Assembly (NCBI GenBank): GCA_963835535.1
Contig: CAWIFL010000013.1
Location: 12,779 to 76,778 of the forward strand
Direction of reading: 5' to 3'
DNA from: Fen-1245 sp963835535
GTDB taxonomy: Bacteria > Gemmatimonadota > Gemmatimonadetes > Gemmatimonadales > JACORV01
Length of the DNA stretch: 64,000 bases
A model generated the notes under the pieces. It ran no database searches, was not told the origin of the DNA, and was given only the letters and a program-made list of their open reading frames with translations. Both the position numbers and the translations under genes were made by a program. Below, piece after piece: positions 44,167 to 53,879 of this stretch; the first letter of the stretch is position 1; every line of letters begins with the position of its first letter.

Positions 44167-44577
44167 GTGCTCCCGCCCGAAGTCCAGCGCGACGCCGCTC
44201 TGGCTCACGTCGGGGTGGCCGTCCAGGATCTCGCCGGGGCCGCCGCCTTCTACCGTGACGTGCTCGGCCTCGCGCCCGGCGCGCCCGCGACCGGGGACGG
44301 CGCGACGATCGTCTGCCTGGAGGCCGGGTCCACCGCCGTCGAGCTGCTCACCTCCACGGATCCCGCCAGCCCGATCGGCAAGTTCCTCGCCCGTCACGGC
44401 CCCGGCATCCACCATCTCTGCTTCCGCGTGCCCGACCTCGACCGCGCGCTGGAGCGCTGCAGGGCGGCGGGCTACCGGCTGATCGACGACGTCCCGCGTC
44501 CGGGAGCCGGCGGCCACCGCGTCGCGTTCCTCCACCCCAAGGCGACCGGCGGCATCCTGCTCGAGCTGTCGGACTAG
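44167..44577 (+). CDS. mce: Methylmalonyl-CoA epimerase
   Basis: Interconverts the methylmalonyl-CoA epimers in propionate or branched-chain breakdown. 136 residues, VOC fold. Metal ligands: His in AALAHVGVAVQDLAGAAAFY, Glu in GSTAVELLTSTDP, His in GPGIHHLCFRVPDLD, Glu near the end in GGILLELSD. Length and motifs fit Mce well. No mutA/mutB genes are visible. Its stop shares CTAG with the convergent lipoprotein gene. Confidence 0.88.
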   Translation: MLPPEVQRDAALAHVGVAVQDLAGAAAFYRDVLGLAPGAPATGDGATIVCLEAGSTAVELLTSTDPASPIGKFLARHGPGIHHLCFRVPDLDRALERCRAAGYRLIDDVPRPGAGGHRVAFLHPKATGGILLELSD

Positions 44578-45023
44578 GGGCTGCGGCGGCCGCCCGGCGT
44601 CGGCATCAGGGGCAACAGGCCGATCGCGTACACCAGCCAGCCCCCGACCGTCTGCCGCGCCACGATGAACGGCACGCTGACCCGGCGGCCCGTGCCGAAC
44701 AGCTCGACGTGCACGAGGCGGCGGGTGGGCACGCCCGCCGAATCGGGATCGTCCCCGAGCACGTGGGACGAGTCGGCCTGGAGCAGGCGCTGCATGATGG
44801 CGAGGCGCTCCTGCCGCGCGACGGCGCTCCCCCACGCGGCCCGGCCGTGCTCGTCGCCGAACAACGCGGCCATGCGCTCCAGGTCGTTGGCGTTGACGGC
44901 GGCGAGGAACTGCCCTACCGTCGCCTCGGGGGTTGGGGCCGGCGTGACGCCGGCGGGCCGCCCCGCGCAACCGACGAGCGCGACGAGGCAGGCGATGATG
45001 GGCAAGCGGTGTGTGGGGGCCAC
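44574..45023 (-). CDS. NTF2-like (DUF4878-type) lipoprotein
   Basis: 149 residues from GTG 45023. Lipoprotein signal LPIIACLVALVGC with lipobox VGC. The mature domain starts EATVGQFLAAVNANDLERMA, as in small SnoaL/DUF4878 NTF2-like folds, then VARQERLAIMQRLLQADSSH and RRVSVPFIVARQTVGGWLVY. Function unknown. It overlaps mce by four bases at the 3' end. Confidence 0.72.
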   Translation of the reverse strand: MAPTHRLPIIACLVALVGCAGRPAGVTPAPTPEATVGQFLAAVNANDLERMAALFGDEHGRAAWGSAVARQERLAIMQRLLQADSSHVLGDDPDSAGVPTRRLVHVELFGTGRRVSVPFIVARQTVGGWLVYAIGLLPLMPTPGGRRSP

Positions 45024-45062
45024 GAAAAGCGAAGCTAACGGACGCCCCGGGGGCGAGCAAGC

Positions 45063-45785
45063 GTGAGACTTTACATCAACATCGACCATGCCGCGACGGT
45101 GCGGCAGGCGCGCCAGACGGACGAGCCGGACCCGGTGCGGCTCGCCGTGCTGGTCGAGCAGGCGGGCGCCGACGGCATCACCGTGCACCTGCGCGAGGAT
45201 CGCCGGCACATCCAGGACCGGGACGTCGAGCTGCTGGTCGCGACGGTGCGCACGGTGGTGAATCTCGAGCTGGCGGCGACCGGCGAGATCCTCGCGATCG
45301 CCGAGCGGCTGAAGCCGCACCAGGCGACGCTGGTGCCGGAGCGCCGCGAGGAGATCACCACCGAGGGCGGGCTCGACTGCGTGAAGGGAGCGGGACGGAT
45401 CCGGGACGCGGTGGCGCGGCTCAAGGCCGCCGGAATCCGCACCAGCCTGTTCATCAGTCCAGATCCCGGGACGATCGCGGCGGCCGCCGCGCTCGGGCCC
45501 GACGCCGTCGAGCTGCACACCGGCCGCTACGCCGGGACGTGGCGGACAGGCGCGGCCGCGGCGCGCGAGCTGGAGGCGGCGGCGCGGGAAGCCCGCCGGC
45601 TCGGGCTGGCGGTGCACGCCGGGCACGGGCTGACGTACGAGAACGTGGGGCCCGTGGCGGCGCTCCGGGAGATCGAGGAGCTGAACATCGGGCACAGCAT
45701 CATCAGCCGAGCCGTCTTCGTGGGCGCCGAGCGCGCGGTGCGCGAGATGCGCGAGCGAATTGACCGCGCGCGGCGCGCGCCGTAG
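45063..45785 (+). CDS. pdxJ: Pyridoxine 5'-phosphate synthase
   Basis: Last step of the DXP-dependent vitamin B6 pathway. 240 residues, TIM barrel. LYINIDHAATVRQARQTDEP, GADGITVHLREDRRHIQDRD, NLELAATGEILAIAERLKPH, LVPERREEITTEGGLD, FISPDPGTIAAAAALGPDAV, ELHTGRYAG, HAGHGLTYENVGPVAALREI, NIGHSIISRAVFVGAERAV: all are PdxJ signatures. GTG start. The next gene begins 9 bases later. Confidence 0.96.
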   Translation: MRLYINIDHAATVRQARQTDEPDPVRLAVLVEQAGADGITVHLREDRRHIQDRDVELLVATVRTVVNLELAATGEILAIAERLKPHQATLVPERREEITTEGGLDCVKGAGRIRDAVARLKAAGIRTSLFISPDPGTIAAAAALGPDAVELHTGRYAGTWRTGAAAARELEAAAREARRLGLAVHAGHGLTYENVGPVAALREIEELNIGHSIISRAVFVGAERAVREMRERIDRARRAP

Positions 45786-45794
45786 GTTCGCGAA

Positions 45795-47552
45795 ATGGGC
45801 CAGTCCATGGGGATGCTCGACTTCTTCGTGCTCGAGGCCGGTGAATACCTCGAGCGCCTCGACGCGCTGGCCCAGGCGCCCGCCGGTCCCTTCCCCAATG
45901 CCGACGAATTCGTCCGCATCGCCCGCGCCTGGCGCGGCGGGGCGCTCATGGCGTCCCAGCAGCCGATGGCGCGCGCCGCCCAGGGGCTGGAGGCGGCCGG
46001 CCGCGCGCTCAAGGACGGCCGGGTGGCGTGGGACGAGGGGGTGCGCGGCGAGATCATCCGCGCGGTGGACGACTGCAAGAAGCACCTGCACCGCATCCGC
46101 ACGCCGGCGCCGGAGGACGCCCCACGGGCCGAGGAGATCGGCGCCGCGCTGGAGCGCCTCGCGGGGCGCACCTCCACGGGCGCGCGAGCGGCCGCCGGCG
46201 GTCTGGACGCGGGGGGCCGCGCCTTCGTAGCCCGCGAAGCCGCCGCGATCGCCAGCGCGCTCGATCGCGCGGCGCAGGCGCTGACGGCGGACCGCGCGGC
46301 GCGCGACGCGCTGGGCGGCGTCCCTCCCGCCATGTCGGCGCTGCGCGGCGTGGCGGTGCTGAACGACCTCCCGCCGCTCGGCGACCTCCTGACCGCCGTG
46401 GACGGCGCACTCAAGGAAGTCTTCGCGACGTCGGGGGCGGTCGCGCCGGCGGTGCCGGCGGTCTTCGACGCGGCGGCGAAGGCGCTGGCGCGGGCGGCGC
46501 GCGAGGTCGTGGACGTGGGCCGCCCGGCTCTGGACAGCGCCCAGGCCGGCGCGTTCGCGACGGCGCTGCTCGGCGCCTTCGCCGGCACGGGCCAGATCCT
46601 GCCGATCGAGGCGCTGTTCTACGACGACGCGGGTCCGCACGTGGTCCGTCCGGGAGAAGCGCCCTCCCCGCTCTCACGCCTCGAGCTGGTCGGCCATGGC
46701 GAGTTCCTGGAGCGCGCCGCCGACGAGCTGGCGCGCGCGGCCTCGCCGGTGGTCCGCGACCTCCGGCTGTTCACAATGGCGGCGTCGCTGCGGCCGCTGG
46801 GGGGCGCCGGAGGCCCGCCCGTCGCGCTCTCGCTGGGGCGCTTCGCCGACGCGGGGCGCACCGCGATCGAACGGGGCGCGGCCGGCGCCGACGTGGAGGC
46901 CTTCGCCGCTGCCGTGGCCGACGCCGCTCGCGCGCTTCGCACCGTCCAGACGGGCGACGAGGCGCCGGTCGTCGCGCGGCTGGAGACCGCCATCGGACGG
47001 CTCGGCGCCAGCGCCGGCACGGTCGCCGCGCCGGCGCCGCCCGCGCACAAGCGGACCACGCGCGTCGTGCCGGAGCTGGCCGAGATGCCGGCGCATGGCG
47101 TGCCGGCCGCCGCCCCTGCCGCGGACGACGAGCGCGATCTCGCCTGGGCTTTCGCGTCGATGGAGCGGCTCGTCACCGAGCGTGGCGTCCCGCTCGGTTC
47201 GCTCGAGGAGCTACTCGGCGCGCCGACCGTGGCCTCGACCGCCCCTGCTGACGAGCGGGACGTGGTGGACATCGAGTCCCTGGCGCCGGACCAGGACGAG
47301 GCGGTGGTGCCGATCGAATCTCTGGCTCCAGACGAGGACGAGGGGGTGGTCCCGATCGAGTCCTTGGCGCCGGAGGAGAACGTCGTCCCGATCGAAACCC
47401 TCCTCTACAACGGCCAGGCCGCGCTGCGTCGCGCCCTCGAGCTCAAGGCCGAGGTGGCCGCGCTTGCGGCCTCACCCGGCCAGGCGTCGGCCCGGCTGTA
47501 CGAGCTTCAGCGCGAGGTGTTCGATCTCGTCGAGCTTGGACTCAGCGCCTAG
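45795..47552 (+). CDS. Hpt-like protein lacking the phospho-histidine, with PIESLAP repeats
   Basis: 585 residues. The N-terminus (DFFVLEAGEYLERLDALAQA) matches CheA-type Hpt domains, but the HxxKGxA motif reads IARAWRGGALMASQ: the His position is Arg. An alpha-helical Ala-rich middle follows (AAAKALARAAREVVDVGRPA, ERAADELARAASPVVRDLRL). Near the C-terminus come three tandem copies of about 14 residues, IESLAPDQDEAVVP, IESLAPDEDEGVVP and IESLAPEENVVP, plus a related PIETLLYNG; an earlier ILPIEALFYDD is related too. It may be a phosphorelay-derived scaffold. No kinase is adjacent. Confidence 0.7.
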   Translation: MGQSMGMLDFFVLEAGEYLERLDALAQAPAGPFPNADEFVRIARAWRGGALMASQQPMARAAQGLEAAGRALKDGRVAWDEGVRGEIIRAVDDCKKHLHRIRTPAPEDAPRAEEIGAALERLAGRTSTGARAAAGGLDAGGRAFVAREAAAIASALDRAAQALTADRAARDALGGVPPAMSALRGVAVLNDLPPLGDLLTAVDGALKEVFATSGAVAPAVPAVFDAAAKALARAAREVVDVGRPALDSAQAGAFATALLGAFAGTGQILPIEALFYDDAGPHVVRPGEAPSPLSRLELVGHGEFLERAADELARAASPVVRDLRLFTMAASLRPLGGAGGPPVALSLGRFADAGRTAIERGAAGADVEAFAAAVADAARALRTVQTGDEAPVVARLETAIGRLGASAGTVAAPAPPAHKRTTRVVPELAEMPAHGVPAAAPAADDERDLAWAFASMERLVTERGVPLGSLEELLGAPTVASTAPADERDVVDIESLAPDQDEAVVPIESLAPDEDEGVVPIESLAPEENVVPIETLLYNGQAALRRALELKAEVAALAASPGQASARLYELQREVFDLVELGLSA

Positions 47553-48606
47553 CAGCCCCGGCCCGCCGAAGGCGCCGCACCGGACGCGCGGCCGCGGCCG
47601 GCTGTGGCAGGGCCTGGCCGGCGTCGCCATTTCGATCGTCTTCCTCTACTGGGCGCTCCGGGGCGTCTCGCCCGCCGCCTTCTTCCGCGAGTTGCGCCGC
47701 GCCAACCTCTGGCTCTTCCTGGCCTCCGCCGCGGTGGCGACGCTCACCTTCCCCGCGCGCGCCTCGCGGTGGCGCATCATCCTGGCCGCGCGGAGCGCCG
47801 GCGTGCGCTGGAAGCCCGTCTGGCACGCCACGGCCATCGGCTTCATGGCCAACAACGTCCTCCCGGCCCGCGCGGGCGAGCTGGCCCGCGCCTACGCCGG
47901 CTCGCGCCTCGTGGGGCTCCCCTTCGCCGCGTCGCTCGGCTCCGTCGCGGTCGAGCGCGTCTTCGACGGCCTGATCGTCGTCCTGTTGATGACCGTGGCC
48001 ATCGCCTTGGCCGACTTCCCGACGGCCGTCACGCTCGGCTCCACCAGCGTCTCCACGATCGCCGGGTGGATGGGCGCCGCGTTCATCCTGGTCCTGGCGT
48101 TCCTGTTCGTGCTGGTACACGCCCCTCGCGAAGGCCTGGCCTGGGTCGCCGCCGCGCTGCGCCGCGCCCTGCCCGCGCCCGCCGCCGAGTGGATCGTGCG
48201 GGTCACGCGCGGCTTCATCGAGGGCCTGTCCATCCTGCGGGCGCCGCGCGACTTCGCGCGGGTGGTCATCTGGTCGCTCGCGGTCTGGCTCATCAACGGG
48301 GCGGCGTTCTACCTCGGCTTCCTCGCCTTCCACATCAACGGCCTGCCGCTCACGTCGCCGCTGCTCCTGCAGGGGATCGTCGCGATCGGCGTCGCCATCC
48401 CGTCGTCGCCGGGGTTCTTCGGCCTGTTCGAGGCGGGGTCCCGCGTCTCGCTCGGGCTCTACGGCGTGCCGGGCGTCGCCGCGGCGAGCTTCGCCCTCGG
48501 CACGCATCTCGGGTGGTTCGTGCCGATCACCGCCATCGGCCTCTTCCACCTGGCGCGCTCCGGTCTCTCGCTCCACGACATCACCGGGCCGGAGCCGGCG
48601 CGGTGA
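47536..48606 (+). CDS. Flippase-like membrane protein (lysylphosphatidylglycerol synthase TM region)
   Basis: About 356 residues with eight or so membrane helices. LAGVAISIVFLYWALRGVSP begins the domain; WKPVWHATAIGFMANNVLPA and RAGELARAYAGSRLVGLPFA form the conserved arginine-glutamate signature of the UPF0104/LPG-synthase TM family; FAASLGSVAVERVFDGLIVV and VAIGVAIPSSPGFFGLFEAG are also typical. These proteins move or modify lipids at the inner membrane; the MprF aminoacyl-transferase domain is absent. The start is uncertain; TTG 47536 is used. Confidence 0.8.
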   Translation: MDSAPSSPGPPKAPHRTRGRGRLWQGLAGVAISIVFLYWALRGVSPAAFFRELRRANLWLFLASAAVATLTFPARASRWRIILAARSAGVRWKPVWHATAIGFMANNVLPARAGELARAYAGSRLVGLPFAASLGSVAVERVFDGLIVVLLMTVAIALADFPTAVTLGSTSVSTIAGWMGAAFILVLAFLFVLVHAPREGLAWVAAALRRALPAPAAEWIVRVTRGFIEGLSILRAPRDFARVVIWSLAVWLINGAAFYLGFLAFHINGLPLTSPLLLQGIVAIGVAIPSSPGFFGLFEAGSRVSLGLYGVPGVAAASFALGTHLGWFVPITAIGLFHLARSGLSLHDITGPEPAR

Positions 48607-49496
48607 CGCCGCCCGTGCGGGTGTGCGCGCGCGCCTGCGCGAAGGTCAACCTCTGGCTGCGGGTCTTCGGGCGGGACGCCAAGGGCTATCACGCCATCGA
48701 GTCGCTCTTCCAGCTCGTCAGCCTCGCCGACGACCTGGTCGTCGAGCGCGCGGCGGACGCTGTGACGCTGGTCGGGGCCCCGCCCGAGCTGGGCAGCAGC
48801 GCCGAGAACCTGATCGTGCGCGCCGCGACGCGGTTCCTGGCGGCGGCGCGGACGCCGGGGGGCGTGCGGATCGCGCTGACCAAGCGGATCCCGTGGAACG
48901 CCGGGCTGGGCGGGGCGTCGAGCGACGCCGCGGCGACGCTCGCCTCGCTGAACCGCCTGTTCGGCGGGCCGCTCTCGGCGGGCGACCTGCTCGAGCTGGC
49001 GGCGAGCCTGGGGAGCGACGTGCCGTTCTTCCTGTCGGGCAGCGCCCTCGCGCTGGGATGGGGCCGCGGCGAGCGGCTGCTCGCCCTGCCCCCGCTGCCG
49101 CCCCGGCCGATGCTGGTGGTGCCGCCGCCGGCGCCGGTGCGCACGGCGGACGCGTACGCGTGGATCGACCGGGACCGCGGCGCCGAGCACACCGGGGAAT
49201 TCGCCGCCGTCTTCCGCCCCGAGGCCTTCAGCACGTGGGCCGCGGTGTCGAGCCATTCGCACAACGACTTCGAGTCGGTGGTGGCGGGCCATCTCCCCGA
49301 GATCGGGCACTGGCTCGACCGGCTGCGCGCGACGGAGGCGCTGCTGGTGCGCCTGGCAGGGAGCGGCGGCGCGCTCGTCGCGCTGTACGAGACCGCGCAG
49401 GCGCGGGACGCCGCGTGGTCGAGGCTCGGATCGGATCCCGCGATGGCGCGCGCCGAGACACTCACGGCGCCGCCGCCCCTGGTGGACGAGGCCTAG
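48603..49496 (+). CDS. ispE: 4-diphosphocytidyl-2-C-methyl-D-erythritol kinase
   Basis: Phosphorylates CDP-ME in the MEP isoprenoid pathway. 297 residues, GHMP kinase. ACAKVNLWLRVFGRDAKGYH gives the Lys/Asn-binding N-motif, the glycine-rich ATP loop is IPWNAGLGGASSDAAATLAS, and SLGSDVPFFLSGSALALGWG is motif 3. The third motif near the C-terminus reads RLAGSGGALVALYE, close to the usual GSG loop. GTG start overlapping the preceding stop. It fits with the UbiA prenyltransferase in the same window, though the two are not linked. Confidence 0.93.
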   Translation: MTPPVRVCARACAKVNLWLRVFGRDAKGYHAIESLFQLVSLADDLVVERAADAVTLVGAPPELGSSAENLIVRAATRFLAAARTPGGVRIALTKRIPWNAGLGGASSDAAATLASLNRLFGGPLSAGDLLELAASLGSDVPFFLSGSALALGWGRGERLLALPPLPPRPMLVVPPPAPVRTADAYAWIDRDRGAEHTGEFAAVFRPEAFSTWAAVSSHSHNDFESVVAGHLPEIGHWLDRLRATEALLVRLAGSGGALVALYETAQARDAAWSRLGSDPAMARAETLTAPPPLVDEA

Positions 49497-49499
49497 ACG

Positions 49500-51011
<1,512 letters not shown>

Positions 51012-51041
51012 CCGGCCGCCTCGGCCGGAGGACGTCGTCTC

Positions 51042-53879
51042 ATGACGGCGCTGCTGGACCGACTGCGTGACGCGCTCGCCCCCGACTACGAGGTCGAGCG
51101 CGAGCTGGCGAGCGGGGGCATGGGCGTGGTCTTCCTCGGCCGCGACGTCGCCCTGGATCGCCGGGTCGCGATCAAGATCATCAAGCCCGAGCTGGCCACC
51201 GCGACGGCGGCGGAGCGGTTCATCCGCGAGGCGAGGATCCTCGCGAGCCTCAACCATCCCAACGTCATCCCGGTCCACCGGGCCGGCGAATCGCGCGGCC
51301 TTTTCTACTACGTGATGGAGTACCTCGAGGCGGAGACGATGGCCGACCGTCTCGCCCGCGGCGCGCTCCCCGCCGCCGAGGCCGTCGCCGTCGCCCGCGA
51401 CGTGCTCTCCGCCCTCGAGGCGGCGCACGGGCGCGGCGTCGTGCATCGCGACGTCAAGCCGGCCAACATCTTCGTCCTCAAGGGCCGCGCGGTCCTCGCC
51501 GACTTCGGCATCGCGAAGGACACCGCCGCGACCGGCCCCGGCCTGACCGGCGACGGACGGGTCGTCGGGAGCCCGGGCTACATGTCCCCGGAGCAGATGG
51601 CCGGCGGCGACATCGGCATCGCGACGGACCTCTATGCCGTGGGCCTCGTCCTCTACGAGGCGCTCACGGGCGAGAACTGGCCGCTGCTCATCGAGCTCTC
51701 GAGCGCCAACTGGTCGCGCGTGCCGCCCGGGCTCGTCCCGGTGCTGCGGCGTGCGCTGGCCTGGCGCGCCGCGGACCGCTGGCACAGTGCGGCCGCGTTC
51801 CGTCGCGCCCTGTCACCGGCGCGCGCGCGCCGCTGGTCCCGCGCGAGCTGGGCCGCAGCGGCGCTGGTGGTCGTGGCCGCCGCGCTGACCGTGGACCATC
51901 TGGTGCGGCCCCCGCCCTCCGGCGTCTCCACGCTGCGCATTCGCGTGCGCCCGTTCGCGCTCCGGGGGCCGCAGGCGCCGGCCCAGCCGGGGGATTCGCT
52001 CGCCGCCGTGCTGGTGCGGAGCCTCGGCGGCAGCCCCGACTTCACGGCCGTCGTGGACCGCGGAGCCGCGCAGCCGCCGGGAGCCGCGCTCACGCTCACC
52101 GGCGCGGGAGAGACGGCTCCCGACGGGATGCTCCTCCTGACGCTCGCGTCCGACACGATCGAGGGGATCGGAGGGTCGCTGCACGCCGAGGCGCGCGGCC
52201 CCGCCGGCGAGTGGCGCACGCTCGTGGGCGATTCGCTGGCGTACCAGCTGCTGGTGCAGCTCTGGAGCCTCCGCGGCGGGAAGCTCGCCGCCAGCCTGCC
52301 GATCCACGCGCTCCCGCGCACCTCGCGCGGGCTGGCCGCCTGGATCGCCGCCGACCGCCTCTTCGCGCACGCGCAGTGGAACGCCGCCTACGACGCCTAC
52401 ACGGAGGCGATCGCGGAGGATTCCACCTGCCTCCTCTGCCGGGTCCGCCTCACCGACGTCGGGCGGTGGCTCGGCAAGGACCAGGGCAGCGCGCAGACCG
52501 CGCGCTATCGAGCCGCCCTCGACTCCTTCCCCCCGCACTACCGGCGCATCATCGAGGCGAGCTTCGCGCCGCACGAGCGGCGGGTGCCGCTGCTGGACGA
52601 CGCGGCAACGCAGTTCAGCGACTTCGGGCTCGCGTGGTTCGTCAAGGGCGACGAGACGTTCCACCGCGGGCCGCTGGATGGCTACCGGCGGCACGACGCG
52701 CTCGCGGCGATGCAGCGGGCGACGGCGCTGTGGCCCGACTTCGCCCCCGCCTGGGAGCATCTCGCCTGGATCGCGATCGGTGAAGGGGATTCGACGCTGG
52801 CGCATCAGGCGCTGGATAGCCTGAGCCGCGTCAGCGGGCAGGACCCGTTCGAAGCCGAGATCCGCACGCTGCTCGACGTCTGCTACCGCTGGCGATTCGC
52901 GCCGCCGGACCAGGCCGCGCGGTACTCCCGGGGCCTGCTGGCCGACCCGCGCATCCTGCAGATCCCCGATCTCGGCGCCGGCGCGCGGTACATGATGACG
53001 TGCGACGCACCACGGGGTTCGGTCTGGCTCGGCGAGGCGTTTCAGCATCTGGGGCGCGCGGATCTGGAGAGCGACGGCCTGTTCGCCGAGCTGTACGGCT
53101 ATCTCGCACTCGGGCGGCCGGACTCCGCGCGCGCCGTGGCCGCGCGGCTCCGCTCGCGCGCCACGGGACCGGAGGCGGCGCTGCCGCTGGCCGAGCTGCC
53201 GGGCGTGCTGCTGCTGGCCGATTCCGCCGACGCCGCCGCTCTCGCGCGAGCGTGGCCCGACGTGCGCCGCGGCCTCGAGCAGTTCACGGCGGCGGAGGCG
53301 GGCGGCGCTGCGCTCGCGCGGCGAGCCGCGTGGCTGCTGGCCCTGCTGGCCAGACGGGCCGGCGATACCGCGGCGGCGCGGCGGTTCGCGAGGCGCCTGG
53401 ACGACGAGCCGCCGCCGCGCCCGTTCGCGACGCTGGTGGACCTCGATGCGGCCGCGGCCGCCGGCCGGCTGGGCACCGCGCTGCGCGGCAGCGTTCCGCT
53501 GCTCGCGCTCGATTCCGCCGGGCAGGCCGGCGACCCATTCTACCGGGCGCTGCTCCACCTGATGCGCGCCCAGTGGCACGCCGCCCTCGGGGACACCTCG
53601 GCGGCCGTGCGGGACCTCAGGTGGCACGAGAACAACGACCTCAGGACGGTGACGTACCCGGCGCCCGGGGCGGAGTCGGCGGAGATCGACTGGGCGCTCG
53701 GCACGCTCGCCCGCTGGCGGCGCGCGCGGCTGCTGGATGCCGCGACCGGTGACGCCGAGGCGTGCTCGTGCTACGCCGCGGTGGCGCGCCTGTGGAGCGG
53801 CGGCGAGGCGGCGTTCTCCGCGCGGGCCGACACGGCGCGGCGGCGATTCGCGGCGCTCGGCTGCGGGAGGAGCCGGTGA
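51042..53879 (+). CDS. Transmembrane Ser/Thr protein kinase with C-terminal helical-repeat domain
   Basis: 945 residues. Kinase domain (about 15-260): P-loop ELASGGMGVVFLGRDVAL, Lys in VAIKIIKPEL, catalytic VVHRDVKPANIFVLKG, metal DFG in VLADFGIAKDT, and APE-like SPGYMSPEQMAGG. A single membrane helix (RASWAAAALVVVAAALTVDH) follows, then an exported region with helical repeats (AYDAYTEAIAEDSTCLLCRV; FAPAWEHLAWIAIGEGDSTL). Architecture is usual for Gemmatimonadota. The stop overlaps the next GTG, pairing kinase and regulator. Confidence 0.92.
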   Translation: MTALLDRLRDALAPDYEVERELASGGMGVVFLGRDVALDRRVAIKIIKPELATATAAERFIREARILASLNHPNVIPVHRAGESRGLFYYVMEYLEAETMADRLARGALPAAEAVAVARDVLSALEAAHGRGVVHRDVKPANIFVLKGRAVLADFGIAKDTAATGPGLTGDGRVVGSPGYMSPEQMAGGDIGIATDLYAVGLVLYEALTGENWPLLIELSSANWSRVPPGLVPVLRRALAWRAADRWHSAAAFRRALSPARARRWSRASWAAAALVVVAAALTVDHLVRPPPSGVSTLRIRVRPFALRGPQAPAQPGDSLAAVLVRSLGGSPDFTAVVDRGAAQPPGAALTLTGAGETAPDGMLLLTLASDTIEGIGGSLHAEARGPAGEWRTLVGDSLAYQLLVQLWSLRGGKLAASLPIHALPRTSRGLAAWIAADRLFAHAQWNAAYDAYTEAIAEDSTCLLCRVRLTDVGRWLGKDQGSAQTARYRAALDSFPPHYRRIIEASFAPHERRVPLLDDAATQFSDFGLAWFVKGDETFHRGPLDGYRRHDALAAMQRATALWPDFAPAWEHLAWIAIGEGDSTLAHQALDSLSRVSGQDPFEAEIRTLLDVCYRWRFAPPDQAARYSRGLLADPRILQIPDLGAGARYMMTCDAPRGSVWLGEAFQHLGRADLESDGLFAELYGYLALGRPDSARAVAARLRSRATGPEAALPLAELPGVLLLADSADAAALARAWPDVRRGLEQFTAAEAGGAALARRAAWLLALLARRAGDTAAARRFARRLDDEPPPRPFATLVDLDAAAAAGRLGTALRGSVPLLALDSAGQAGDPFYRALLHLMRAQWHAALGDTSAAVRDLRWHENNDLRTVTYPAPGAESAEIDWALGTLARWRRARLLDAATGDAEACSCYAAVARLWSGGEAAFSARADTARRRFAALGCGRSR

